From assembly GCA_022448605.1 (NCBI GenBank), contig JAKVCM010000010.1, positions 1 to 41,584 of the forward strand: a DNA stretch of 41,584 nucleotides, read 5' to 3'. The notes beneath the pieces were generated by a model, which was not told the origin of the DNA, did not search any database, and saw only the letters and a program-made list of their open reading frames with translations. The DNA is from Puniceicoccaceae bacterium. GTDB lineage: Bacteria; Verrucomicrobiota; Verrucomicrobiia; Opitutales; Coraliomargaritaceae. This document shows, piece after piece, positions 1-7,948 of this stretch. The first letter of the stretch is position 1. Every line of letters starts with the position of its first letter. A program made the position numbers and the translations under genes.

Positions 1-228
1 ACTATGGACGCCAGCGCAATGGTGATCGCCGCTGAGAGCATGACAGATCAGGATAGCGTTGTCCTTGGCCGCATTAAGATGTCCGTAAGTCTCATAGCGG
101 AGTGTCAGCTCAGGGAGCTTGCCCCCCGAGACGAATTCGAACGTCTCTTTGGAAACAAAATCCTGATACTCGACGAATCCGACTTCTCCCTCCTCGGGAA
201 TGATCGGCGCTTGTTCGGAATCATTCAT
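1..228 (-). CDS. metX: Homoserine O-acyltransferase MetX, 5' part (runs off left edge)
   Basis: The minus strand reads open from an ATG at 228 to the window edge (76 codons). It encodes an alpha/beta-hydrolase N-terminus containing [18 protein letters not shown] followed by [13 protein letters not shown], the signature of MetX. MetX acylates homoserine with acetyl- or succinyl-CoA in methionine synthesis, in the cytoplasm. The catalytic Ser-Asp-His residues lie beyond the window. An in-frame TAA four codons upstream of the ATG makes this the first possible start. No strong ribosome-binding site is visible. An 18-codon ORF (241-297) lies just upstream. Acetyl versus succinyl specificity cannot be judged from this fragment. 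The plus-strand ORF over the same bases is a shadow. Confidence 0.9.
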   Translation of the reverse strand, partial: MNDSEQAPIIPEEGEVGFVEYQDFVSKETFEFVSGGKLPELTLRYETYGHLNAAKDNAILICHALSGDHHCAGVHS

Positions 229-240
229 GAAAGTATTTTC

Positions 241-297
241 TTAGGCCTGATAGCGGTATAGTGAGTGCGCAAGCAAATCCAGTTTAAAAGGAGTCAT
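241..297 (-). other. Possible 18-residue upstream ORF before metX
   Basis: On the minus strand an ATG at 297 opens an ORF (MTPFKLDLLAHSLYRYQA) that stops 12 nt before the metX start. The ATG sits inside the perfect 10-bp palindrome AGTCATGACT (292-301), and a GAGG lies about 11 nt upstream. It could be a leader peptide or a coupling ORF for metX, or chance. It contains no internal Met run of the kind expected for attenuation by methionine. Confidence 0.2.
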
Positions 298-358
298 GAC
301 TACTTCTGCCTCAATATATAACTTGCTTAGCATGATCCAATGGCGCCTCAAGTCACCA

Positions 359-1960
359 CTACTTGGCTGAACGAAAGGTCACGGCCTTCAGATTGTTATC
401 AAGGCGGATATCGTCTTCGACCTTCTTGGGCATGACGCGAGCGGCGAGGCTGAGCGTTTCGTCACTGTCCAGTGAGGGTATCTGAGTAAATACTTTACGC
501 GTGGTCGTCTGTCCAGGTCCAAGAGAACCAAGGATAAAGCTGATGGGCTCGGCCTCACCAACGAAGATTTCGAGCTGAGCATCACTGAACCACTTGGTAC
601 CACGATTCTGGACGGTGACTTCAATCGGCATAGTATTACCAGGCTGGGCACTGGGCTGAAGGTAAATGTCGGCTAGCGCAACATCGAGTAGATTAGGTGT
701 GGCGCGCTCGCGTAAGCGATCCCAATCAACGATTCCAGCACCGTAGACTGGATCAGCCCTTGGCGCGCCTTGGTCGTTGAGGTAGCGCTTTAGTGCCTCT
801 ACCGCTTGTTTGGGCGACAATGCGTCATCACCAGAGATAAGCGAAGCGAGCGTAGCACTCACAAAGGGCGCAGCAGCAGAGGTGCCGGAAAATAGTGAGG
901 TGCCTCTGTCTTCTTTAGCTGTTAGTATTCCAACGCCAGGAGCGGCAAAGTCAATTTCCTTGGATTGATTTGAAAAGAGCGCATGTTGCCCACCCGCATC
1001 CACCGCGGTTACTGCAAGCACTTGCGGATAAGCTGCAGGATATGGCATCCGATTATAGCCGTCATTACCCGCGGCAGCGACCATGATTACGCCACGATCT
1101 TCGGCATATTCGATGGCTTGACGAAGCAGTGCTGCATCTTGATAGACACCAAGGCTCATATTGATAATCTGCGCGCCGTGATCGACCGCTTGCACGATAC
1201 CCTGAGCCACATCGTAGCTGTTACCTAAGCCTTCATCATCTAGGACGCGAACAACAAATAGCTCGGCAGCGGGGGCTATACCCTCGCGACCAGTGATGAT
1301 CGAGGCAACCGAAGTGCCATGCGCCGCACCGCGCCCAGCCACGCCAACACCAACTAAATCGATAGGCATGATATGAACATGATCAAACTGTGAGTGCGCT
1401 TGGATGCCCGAATCGAGAATGGCCACTATAACTCCCTCGCCCTGCCCGGCGACGATGCCACCTGTAATAGCACGGGCAGAGAGACCATAATGGCGAAGAT
1501 TGGCGAGCGCTTCGGGATCAATTTCTACGGGCGGCAAGGGGCGCTCGATTTGGTAAGTGTAGCTAGCACGGGCAGCGGACTGAGCTAAATCTGCCTGGAG
1601 CAAAGCGCGCTCAGGAATACGCAGGGCGAGTAGCTCATCTATCCGGCCGAGTGGTGAGATACCGGCATCAGCGAGCATTTTGATATAAGCGAGGTAGTCT
1701 TGTTGCTCGTCAAAGTGAAAAACTATTTCGCCCGGGATTGCATTGCTTGGATAGTCGAGCTCTTGGATCCCAGTTTGTTCACTCGACCTAGAAGGGAAAT
1801 CGGAATTCGCTTGAGCCGCCAGATCACTCGCCTCAAGTTCTGTTTTGACATCCGCCTCTGAAAAGAAAGATAAAAAGCGCTCAGTCGATAGAAAAAATCC
1901 GATGAGTGCCCCAAAAAGAGCTAGACCTAAGAGTATCCATGGCAAACGGTGGGATTTCAT
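359..1960 (-). CDS. Membrane-anchored subtilisin-like (S8) serine protease with C-terminal CARDB-like domain
   Basis: This 533-residue protein starts with a short basic stretch and one hydrophobic segment (about 8-24), read as a signal anchor that places the rest outside the cytoplasm. The S8 catalytic triad is intact: Asp183 in AILDSGI, His214 in AAHGTSVAS and Ser361 in FSGTSAAAPF. Asn299 in AAAGND forms the oxyanion hole. Residues about 75-140 may be an inhibitor-like prodomain (weak). Residues about 435-530 resemble a CARDB/immunoglobulin-like adhesion domain (IEVTVQNRG, FILGSLGPGQTTT). The substrate is unknown; general extracellular or periplasmic proteolysis is likely. It is transcribed alone, toward metX, with a 130-nt gap. 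The start is the ATG before the signal anchor. Confidence 0.88.
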   Translation of the reverse strand: MKSHRLPWILLGLALFGALIGFFLSTERFLSFFSEADVKTELEASDLAAQANSDFPSRSSEQTGIQELDYPSNAIPGEIVFHFDEQQDYLAYIKMLADAGISPLGRIDELLALRIPERALLQADLAQSAARASYTYQIERPLPPVEIDPEALANLRHYGLSARAITGGIVAGQGEGVIVAILDSGIQAHSQFDHVHIMPIDLVGVGVAGRGAAHGTSVASIITGREGIAPAAELFVVRVLDDEGLGNSYDVAQGIVQAVDHGAQIINMSLGVYQDAALLRQAIEYAEDRGVIMVAAAGNDGYNRMPYPAAYPQVLAVTAVDAGGQHALFSNQSKEIDFAAPGVGILTAKEDRGTSLFSGTSAAAPFVSATLASLISGDDALSPKQAVEALKRYLNDQGAPRADPVYGAGIVDWDRLRERATPNLLDVALADIYLQPSAQPGNTMPIEVTVQNRGTKWFSDAQLEIFVGEAEPISFILGSLGPGQTTTRKVFTQIPSLDSDETLSLAARVMPKKVEDDIRLDNNLKAVTFRSAK

Positions 1961-2019
1961 GGTCCCTTTTTACTAGACTCCGTCCCCAGAAAGACAACCG
2001 TCTTTATAAATAACAAAAG

Positions 2020-2304
2020 ATGCGAATCTTATGCCTACAGCATGTATCGTTTGAGGCGCCTACCGAACTGGTAGACTGGGCACTAACCCTTAGGCACCCT
2101 CTCCGTAGCCACACGGTCTACAAGTATCGGGTTCTGCCAAGCATCAAAGACTTCGGCTGCCTGTTTGTCATATGTGGCCATATGGATATCCACAAAGATG
2201 CCAAGTATCCTTGGCTTTCACCAGAAAAGATGTTCATCCGTGAGGCGATTGTGAGGGGCAAATACGCAATCGGTTTCTACCTTACAGGACAATTAATTAC
2301 ATGA
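2020..2304 (+). pseudogene. Truncated class I glutamine amidotransferase remnant upstream of lipB
   Basis: The 94-residue ORF matches the N-terminal third of GMP-synthase-like class I glutamine amidotransferases (MRILCLQHVSFEAP, DFGCLFVICGHMDIHKDAKY, YPWLSPEKMFIREAI). Intact family members are about 230-250 residues, from family knowledge. The oxyanion motif usually reading GGPM is CGHM here. The nucleophile elbow usually reading GICLGAQ is GFYLTGQ, so the catalytic Cys is Tyr. The ORF stops five residues later. Its TGA overlaps the lipB ATG (ATGA, 2301-2304) and no downstream remainder exists, so a deletion appears to have joined the fragment to lipB. It cannot be a working amidase. It may survive as a translated upstream ORF coupled to lipB. 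Confidence 0.75.
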
Positions 2305-2957
2305 ATAATTCGATCACAGAAATCGAGGTGATCGACTGGGAGCTGACCGACTACGCCGACGCTTTCGAGCAGCAAAAGTTGCGCGTCGAACAACGTCGGA
2401 CGGGCGAGTGCGGCGACTCTCTTATTTTTACCGAGCATACACCTGTCTACACCATGGGCATGCGCAAAGACTCAGAACAGAACCTACTTTGGACTGAAGC
2501 TGAGTGTTCACGGAAGGGCATTGCTGTCTACAAATCCAACCGAGGAGGCGACATCACCTATCACGGACCCGGTCAAATCGTAGGCTACCCCATCCTCTCG
2601 CTCGCCCACCGCAAAGATCTCCACGCTTACCTACGAGATCTCGAAGAGGTGATCATCCGCACCCTCGCCATTTACGGTTTGGTCGCCGCCCGCCGCAAAG
2701 ATCACACTGGTATCTGGCTAAACAATGAACGGAAGATCTGCGCCATCGGTGTAGCCGTGCGCTCATGGGTCACTTATCACGGCTTCGCACTCAATGTCTG
2801 CCCCAACATGGCGCACTTTGACGGCATTGTGCCCTGTGGGATCATTGACGGCAGTGTAACTTCACTTGATAACGAGCTAGATGAGGCAGTCGACATAGCA
2901 GACTTAAAAGCACGATTAGCAGTTGAATTTAAACAAGTTTTTAGGAACAGTCCTTGA
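2301..2957 (+). CDS. lipB: Octanoyl-[acyl carrier protein]:protein octanoyltransferase LipB
   Basis: LipB moves the octanoyl group from acyl carrier protein to the lipoyl domains of 2-oxoacid dehydrogenases and GcvH in the cytoplasm, the first step of lipoate assembly. The 218-residue length is normal. The signature RGGDITYHGPGQ is at 81-92. The catalytic Lys145 lies in RKICAIGV and the catalytic Cys179 in GIVPCGI. Its ATG overlaps the TGA of the preceding amidotransferase remnant, and lipA follows after 4 nt, so the two lip genes are certainly one transcript and probably translationally coupled. Confidence 0.97.
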   Translation: MNNSITEIEVIDWELTDYADAFEQQKLRVEQRRTGECGDSLIFTEHTPVYTMGMRKDSEQNLLWTEAECSRKGIAVYKSNRGGDITYHGPGQIVGYPILSLAHRKDLHAYLRDLEEVIIRTLAIYGLVAARRKDHTGIWLNNERKICAIGVAVRSWVTYHGFALNVCPNMAHFDGIVPCGIIDGSVTSLDNELDEAVDIADLKARLAVEFKQVFRNSP

Positions 2958-2961
2958 TTAG

Positions 2962-3882
2962 ATGGATATACGAAAACCAGATTGGCTCCGAGCCAAACTA
3001 CCCACCAGCCCCGAATATAAAGCCGTGCGCGAGATCGTCGATAGCAACGATCTGCATACCGTCTGTAAGAGTGCCCAATGTCCAAACATGGGCGAGTGCT
3101 GGTCGCGAGGGACAGCCACCGTCATGATTCTGGGTAACATTTGTACACGTTCCTGCACCTTTTGCGCTATCCAAACTGGTCGACCAACCGAACTCGATAT
3201 TGGTGAACCCGCCCGAGTGGCCGAATCCATAGCCCGAATGAACCTCAAGCACGCCGTAATAACTTCCGTCGCCCGCGACGATTTGAAAGACGGCGGAGCC
3301 TCAGTCTGGGCGGCTACAATCCGCGCCATCCACCATCGCATGCCCGAATGCGCCGTCGAAGTACTCACCGCCGACTTTCGCGGCCAACAGGAATACCTTG
3401 ACCTGGTGCTCGACGCCTGCCCCGATATTTTCAACCACAACCTCGAAACGGTCAAACGCCTCCAACGTCCGATCCGTAAAACCGCGCGCTATGACCGCTC
3501 CCTCTGGGTATTGGAACACGCCAAATCGCGCGGTTTCATTACAAAATCCGGCATTATGCTCGGCATAGGCGAAAAGGAACAGGAGATCAAAGAAGTGCTC
3601 AGCGACATGGTTAAAGTAGGCGTCGACGTGCTCACTATCGGCCAGTATCTACAACCCTCCAAACAGCACGCCACGATCGACCGCTGGGTCACCCCCGAGG
3701 AATTTGCACATTGGAAAGAATACGCCCTAGGGATCGGCTTCGGTGCCTGCGAGTCCGGCCCAATGATACGTTCCTCCTATCACGCCGAGGAACAGTCCGA
3801 TATGTTCGACGTCCGCGCCCGCCGTCACAGAATGCTAGCTGGGCAGGCAGAGCAAAAAAAGGAAGCACTGACTGGGGTGTAG
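2962..3882 (+). CDS. lipA: Lipoyl synthase LipA (radical SAM)
   Basis: LipA inserts two sulfurs into protein-bound octanoyl groups using radical SAM chemistry. Both iron-sulfur ligand sets are present: the auxiliary cluster Cys35, Cys40 and Cys46 (CKSAQCPNMGECW) and the radical SAM cluster Cys61, Cys65 and Cys68 (CTRSCTFC). The C-terminal motif GPMIRSSYHA supplies the conserved Arg-Ser-Ser that ligates the auxiliary cluster. The 306-residue length is typical. It is paired with lipB four nucleotides upstream, so this locus covers de novo lipoylation. No lplA (salvage ligase) is seen nearby. Confidence 0.98.
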   Translation: MDIRKPDWLRAKLPTSPEYKAVREIVDSNDLHTVCKSAQCPNMGECWSRGTATVMILGNICTRSCTFCAIQTGRPTELDIGEPARVAESIARMNLKHAVITSVARDDLKDGGASVWAATIRAIHHRMPECAVEVLTADFRGQQEYLDLVLDACPDIFNHNLETVKRLQRPIRKTARYDRSLWVLEHAKSRGFITKSGIMLGIGEKEQEIKEVLSDMVKVGVDVLTIGQYLQPSKQHATIDRWVTPEEFAHWKEYALGIGFGACESGPMIRSSYHAEEQSDMFDVRARRHRMLAGQAEQKKEALTGV

Positions 3883-4277
3883 AATTTAAGCAACGCAGTT
3901 GATAGGTAAGTTCTCGAGATGCTGAATACTCATTACATACTTAGAGAATTCAACATTCAAGGCTATCCAGACCAAGGCACAAGCACTGGCTGAAGTGTAG
4001 AGTGACCGTAGTGACAAACTTCCAGCTTGTTGAATGCCCGTGCCGCAGTTCGAAATCTGGTCGCTCCATGAGTATGGTTCAAAATTGAAGACTATCCAGC
4101 CAGCTAACGAATTTATTCAACAAGACAATTCACTCACCCTGCCCAATATATGTTGAATTTCGAAATAAATTTCCATAACACTCAAAACAAGGTACACCAA
4201 ACAAACTCATACGGTATAAACTCAACAATGAATATCATAATCATACGGCTACTAAAAGCTAGCAAAGGAAAAACAAA
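3883..4277. other. 395-bp intergenic stretch without recognisable gene
   Basis: This AT-rich spacer lies between lipA and the GYF-like membrane protein. All frames on both strands are broken. It contains the near-repeat GGCTATCCAG / GACTATCCAG (around 3961 and 4090) and weak A/T inverted repeats near 4154-4175, but no clear hairpin-plus-T-run terminator. It may hold the promoter of the downstream gene. I see nothing firm. Confidence 0.5.
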
Positions 4278-5003
4278 ATGAAACCGAAACAACTCCGCGA
4301 GTGGCTTTTCCAGAACGGCCAAGAAGACCAATGGTGGGTGTGCATTGATACTGTCACAGAGGAATCGCCTCTAACTGTAGCGGAGATCGAAGATAAAATC
4401 GCATCCGGAGATTATGTAACGGTGCAAGCATTGCACGTTTCGCAATCAGAGATGAACAATCCACCTTGGATCGATGTTGAGATGCCATCGATTCAATCGC
4501 CACGAATGAGAAGCCCAATTAATTCCCCGACAATAGCGGCAGCTTCTTTACAAAAACCACGAGAGACTCTAGGAATATTCATCTTATTGTTGCCACTAAT
4601 TTCTGCAATGCTGATGTTTTACTGGGTTGGTAGCATGAACATGTTTCAGAATCCTGGATCGACCCTCTCTATGCTTGGCATCGGCACGGTTATAGCTACT
4701 GGAATACTCATAGGGATAGAAGCGTCTCAGCTAGGCATTGGTATCGACTCAGATAAGGACAAGAAAGGTCGGAAGAAGGTTGGACCGATAGGCTGGGTAG
4801 TCTTCACCCTACTGGTTTGGATTATCGCATTTCCCGCCTACCTTGGATATCGATCGCACTACGGAGCGAAAAACATGTTAGTTGGAGGCATTGCTGTTGC
4901 ACTCATATTCCTTGCTGCTTTTTTATATATAGAAGTTTCGATTGCGGAGCGTGCTGACGAGATTCGTCGGAGCTTTCAAGACATTGAGGATGCTTTCCAA
5001 TAG
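4278..5003 (+). CDS. GYF_2-like N-terminal domain plus four-helix membrane protein, function unknown
   Basis: The first about 70 residues (EDQWWVCIDT, ESPLTVAEIEDKIASGDY, then PPWIDVEMPS) resemble the GYF_2/DUF4339 type of small domain that precedes membrane regions in many bacteria; such domains are thought to bind peptides. Four hydrophobic segments follow: about 95-117, 129-152, 168-190 and 198-219. The C-terminus is acidic and helical (RADEIRRSFQDIEDAF). No enzymatic motif is visible. It stands alone, convergent with the exosortase gene. A GGAAAA lies 8 nt before the ATG. Codon use is more A/T-rich than in its neighbours, which fits an accessory gene. Confidence 0.7.
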   Translation: MKPKQLREWLFQNGQEDQWWVCIDTVTEESPLTVAEIEDKIASGDYVTVQALHVSQSEMNNPPWIDVEMPSIQSPRMRSPINSPTIAAASLQKPRETLGIFILLLPLISAMLMFYWVGSMNMFQNPGSTLSMLGIGTVIATGILIGIEASQLGIGIDSDKDKKGRKKVGPIGWVVFTLLVWIIAFPAYLGYRSHYGAKNMLVGGIAVALIFLAAFLYIEVSIAERADEIRRSFQDIEDAFQ

Positions 5004-5097
5004 CATAATAAACTCAAAAGCTAACAATAAGGTACTGGACGACCGCCTAACCGCCATGATTTCAAAAGTTTTCATTAACTACAGCATTTAAGCCACA

Positions 5098-5121
5098 GTC
5101 GGAAGTAGGCTGCCGACAGCC
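5098..5121. repeat. Overlapping short hairpins downstream of exosortase gene
   Basis: GGCTG-CCGA-CAGCC (5108-5121) forms a 5-bp stem with a tetraloop. GTCGG (5098-5102) can instead pair with CCGAC (5113-5117), so two mutually exclusive stems exist. They lie in the convergent gap between the GYF-like gene and the exosortase gene. There is no T-run, so an intrinsic terminator is doubtful. A dispersed palindromic unit is an alternative that needs the genome to test. Confidence 0.3.
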
Positions 5122-5203
5122 GAGTCTATCCTTCGACGTTATCCGAGCAATAGAAGTATGGGATTCGGCAAGGAAACTACAACGAAGAGCGGCACACTGA
5201 AAT

Positions 5204-6268
5204 TCACATCGAGCTCGTAGGCTCCGACTGATTCCAGTCTTCATCTTCTTCAAAGTCCTTTAACTTATAATTAAAAATAGGTAACAAACAAATCAGGCCA
5301 ATGCAGGTGACGAAAAGAATAGCCATACCTGTCACATCGTGCACCGTACCGATATCACCGATCAATGGAAGCACCCAGTGTTCGTCGATGGCTTGCGAGC
5401 CATGGTAATAGGCCCATAGTGTCAGGAAAATACTTCGGATCAAATTAGTCAGCACCGCAAAAAGCATGGCCGCTGCAACCAAGAGAATTTTTTTCCAAAA
5501 ACGATCCAGAAAGACCGAGGCAAGGAAGGATCCAGCAAAGAGACAAGCGGTGAGCGAACGGATGCCAGAGCAGGCCTCTTCGACGCCTACTTGACCTTCG
5601 GGCAAGATGAGGACGTTGCCTTCCCGCTCCAGCTCGTAGCCAAGAAAATCAAAAGAGTTAAATACAGCAATAGTTACCTTAGTCAGCAAAAAGACGCGGA
5701 TCTGCGTCTCAGCCACAGAAACTAGTGGCGCCGAAATCATCCAAATCAAAGCAGGAAAAAGAAAGAGCGCGGTCAGCGCAAAGCGATGCTTGAGCGGCAT
5801 GGCCTGGCCATCGACACGCTGTTTGGAAAAGATAAAGACAGTACTTAGCGCGAGCCCAGCGAGACTAGCTGCGATAGCGAGTGAGGCTGGATTTTGCGGT
5901 CCTGTCGTCGCGCGCAAGAGCGCACCAATCGTGAAAAGGCAAACCGAGGCAGCGAAGACAGCTACCGCCACCCATTCAAAAAGAGAAGTTAACGCATTAC
6001 GCTCGACTTGAACTGGCGCGGGCTGACCCGGCGCGTGACCTACGAAGAGATAGCTCCGTATGGCAGGCCAGCGATCATAAAGAACATAACCAGCAAATAG
6101 CGGCACAAGGTAGCCAAAGCTATAATCTTCTCGATTCCCCCACCAATAAAACTGATCCCAGGCAGTGTATAGAGCGAAACCGACGATCAGGCAAAAGGCC
6201 GCAATTTGTTCTGGCAGGATGCTCTTGAAGTTTTGGGATTTGGGTGCTGTCGTCACGGGGTCGAACAA
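5204..6268 (-). CDS. Exosortase / archaeosortase family transpeptidase
   Basis: This 354-residue protein has about eight hydrophobic helices, with the exosortase active-site triad in the second half: Cys233 in EEACSGIRSL, Arg278 in TNLIRSIF and His310 in VHDVTGMA. Family members cleave a C-terminal PEP-CTERM-type sorting signal and attach proteins to the outer surface, commonly alongside exopolysaccharide. The N-terminal SFGYLVPLFAGYVLYDRW stretch is also typical. The first usable start is TTG at 6268; a GTG at 6256 is the alternative, and no ATG lies between the upstream stop and this region. I see no PEP-CTERM substrate and no glycosyltransferase in the window. The gene diverges from the HIT-phoH cluster. 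The 3' end is convergent with the GYF-like gene. Confidence 0.92.
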   Translation of the reverse strand: MFDPVTTAPKSQNFKSILPEQIAAFCLIVGFALYTAWDQFYWWGNREDYSFGYLVPLFAGYVLYDRWPAIRSYLFVGHAPGQPAPVQVERNALTSLFEWVAVAVFAASVCLFTIGALLRATTGPQNPASLAIAASLAGLALSTVFIFSKQRVDGQAMPLKHRFALTALFLFPALIWMISAPLVSVAETQIRVFLLTKVTIAVFNSFDFLGYELEREGNVLILPEGQVGVEEACSGIRSLTACLFAGSFLASVFLDRFWKKILLVAAAMLFAVLTNLIRSIFLTLWAYYHGSQAIDEHWVLPLIGDIGTVHDVTGMAILFVTCIGLICLLPIFNYKLKDFEEDEDWNQSEPTSSM

Positions 6269-6413
6269 GCGATATGCTTGGATTAGGAGATGAGATAAAA
6301 CTTAAAGATTTGCTTCGCCTAAGCTCCAAAGCAACACCGAAAAGGACCTTTTAAGGCCCTGAATTTACCATCGACGCGGGCTTTTAGGGACTCTAACATA
6401 CACAGCTCTTTTT

Positions 6414-6950
6414 ATGGACGAATCCATACCTACACAGACATCTACACAGCTCCCTTCCTCGATGGAGCGGCTCCACGCCTATTGGCGCATGCCCTACATC
6501 CTTGCGTCCAAAAACCCAGAAGAAAATGGCAATCCATTCATTCATATTACAGAGACAGGCGATGACGCAAAGGAGTATATTCTCCATCGCGGCTTACACA
6601 ATTACATCGTAATGAACCGCCATCCCTATAACGCAGGTCATCTACTCGTCTTGCCCTTTCGCGAAGTAGCCCGACTTGAGGATCTCAGTAATGAAGAACG
6701 CCACGAGTTAATAGACCTCGTAGTAGAGGCACAAAACATCCTAAACCGCGCCCTCCAACCTGATGGTTTCAATACCGGATTTAACTTTGGCGATGCCGCT
6801 GGCGCAGGTATTCCATGCCATTTACATTGTCACGTCGTGCCACGTTGGAACGGCGACACTAACTTTATGCCAGTCATCGGCAATACTCGTGTCCTTCCAG
6901 ACTCGATGGACGCCATGTGGCAGCGCCTCCACGCCTGCGTTGAAGCCTAG
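6414..6950 (+). CDS. HIT-family nucleotide hydrolase/phosphorylase (Ap4A-type)
   Basis: The histidine-triad motif is HLHCHVVPRW with His136, His138 and His140. The upstream strand MNRHPYNAGHLLVLPF (67-82) is the usual nucleotide-binding core. The PRWNGDTNF tail places it with the Ap4A phosphorylase/hydrolase-like branch of HIT proteins, which cleave dinucleoside polyphosphates or AMP derivatives through a His-AMP intermediate. Its exact substrate is not settled by sequence. The 178-residue length is normal, with an N-terminal extension of about 20 residues. It is followed 10 nt later by phoH and probably leads that operon. Confidence 0.93.
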   Translation: MDESIPTQTSTQLPSSMERLHAYWRMPYILASKNPEENGNPFIHITETGDDAKEYILHRGLHNYIVMNRHPYNAGHLLVLPFREVARLEDLSNEERHELIDLVVEAQNILNRALQPDGFNTGFNFGDAAGAGIPCHLHCHVVPRWNGDTNFMPVIGNTRVLPDSMDAMWQRLHACVEA

Positions 6951-6960
6951 GTTTAAAAGT

Positions 6961-7905
6961 ATGCCTTCAGAGACGATCCACTTTACCAGCGCCCGTCAAC
7001 TAAGCCTGCTCTATGCAGACGACGAACGTAATCTTGAAGAAGCCGAGGACAGCCTGGGCGTTAGCATAGCAAGTCGCGACGACTGGGTAACCGTTGAGGG
7101 CAAAATCGAGCCTATCGCTAAGTTAAAAGCGGTCTTCGAACTGCTAGAGGCCGCCCGAGCGCAAGGGCTTCGCATTCGCAGCTCCGACTTCCACTACACC
7201 CTACGCTGCGTGGCCGAGGGCAAGGCCGACGAGCTGCGCGAGATTTACCGACACCCCCTCGTTATAAAACTCAAGCGACAAAGCGTAGTGCCCAAGACAC
7301 TCAATCAAAAACGTTACTTGGAAGCGATCGACGCGCATCCAATCACCTTCGGCATCGGTCCTGCTGGTACGGGCAAAACCTACTTAGCCATGGCTATGGC
7401 GCTGCGCGAATTACTCGAAGGCCGCGTCGAACGGATCATTCTGACCCGCCCCGCAGTTGAAGCAGGCGAAGCGCTCGGCTTTCTTCCTGGTGAGCTGCAG
7501 GAGAAAATCTTACCCTACCTAACACCACTCTACGACGCCATGAACGACATGATCGGCAAGGAGCAAACCATGCGGCTAGTCGAGCGCGGGATCGTTGAGA
7601 TAGCGCCGCTCGCCTACATGCGCGGTCGCACCCTCGCTAATGCATTCGTCGTGCTCGATGAAGCACAAAATACCACTCACGAACAAATGATGATGTTTCT
7701 CACCCGCCTCGGTGACGGCAGTCGCATGGTAGTGACGGGCGACATCACCCAAACCGACCTACCGCGCAACAAACAATCTGGCCTTAAGGAGGCCACCCGC
7801 GTGCTCAAAGACATCGATCGCATCCGCCTCTTTTACTTCGATGGCCAAGACGTCGTCCGCCATCCGCTCGTGCAAGACATCATTAACGCTTACGCAATAG
7901 CTTAA
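6961..7905 (+). CDS. phoH: PhoH-like ATPase
   Basis: This 314-residue protein carries Walker A GPAGTGKT (133-140) and Walker B VVLDEAQN (230-237), followed by VTGDITQTDLP, as in PhoH-type P-loop ATPases. The N-terminal about 100 residues form the KH-like part found in this branch. PhoH proteins are tied to RNA metabolism, and the neighbouring ybeY supports that role here. I placed the start at the ATG at 6961. A longer reading frame extends to 6763 but overlaps the HIT gene and gives a non-conserved N-terminus. The order phoH-pgpH-ybeY is conserved in many bacteria. Confidence 0.95.
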   Translation: MPSETIHFTSARQLSLLYADDERNLEEAEDSLGVSIASRDDWVTVEGKIEPIAKLKAVFELLEAARAQGLRIRSSDFHYTLRCVAEGKADELREIYRHPLVIKLKRQSVVPKTLNQKRYLEAIDAHPITFGIGPAGTGKTYLAMAMALRELLEGRVERIILTRPAVEAGEALGFLPGELQEKILPYLTPLYDAMNDMIGKEQTMRLVERGIVEIAPLAYMRGRTLANAFVVLDEAQNTTHEQMMMFLTRLGDGSRMVVTGDITQTDLPRNKQSGLKEATRVLKDIDRIRLFYFDGQDVVRHPLVQDIINAYAIA

Positions 7906-7948
7906 TCTAACCTTCGGCGGCTAAAGCTCGTCAATAAACCATTTCCAT

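Noticed and set aside
4-261. 85-codon plus-strand ORF at the left edge
   Set aside because: It is antisense to the metX 5' end, whose minus-strand translation is clearly MetX. The plus-strand product has no recognisable features.
5062-5253. 63-codon minus-strand ORF downstream of the exosortase gene
   Set aside because: It overlaps the exosortase end in another frame, is cysteine-rich and low in protein character, and matches nothing I know.
6763-6960. Extended N-terminus for PhoH
   Set aside because: It lies inside the HIT gene in another frame and has no family match. The ATG at 6961 gives the normal PhoH start.
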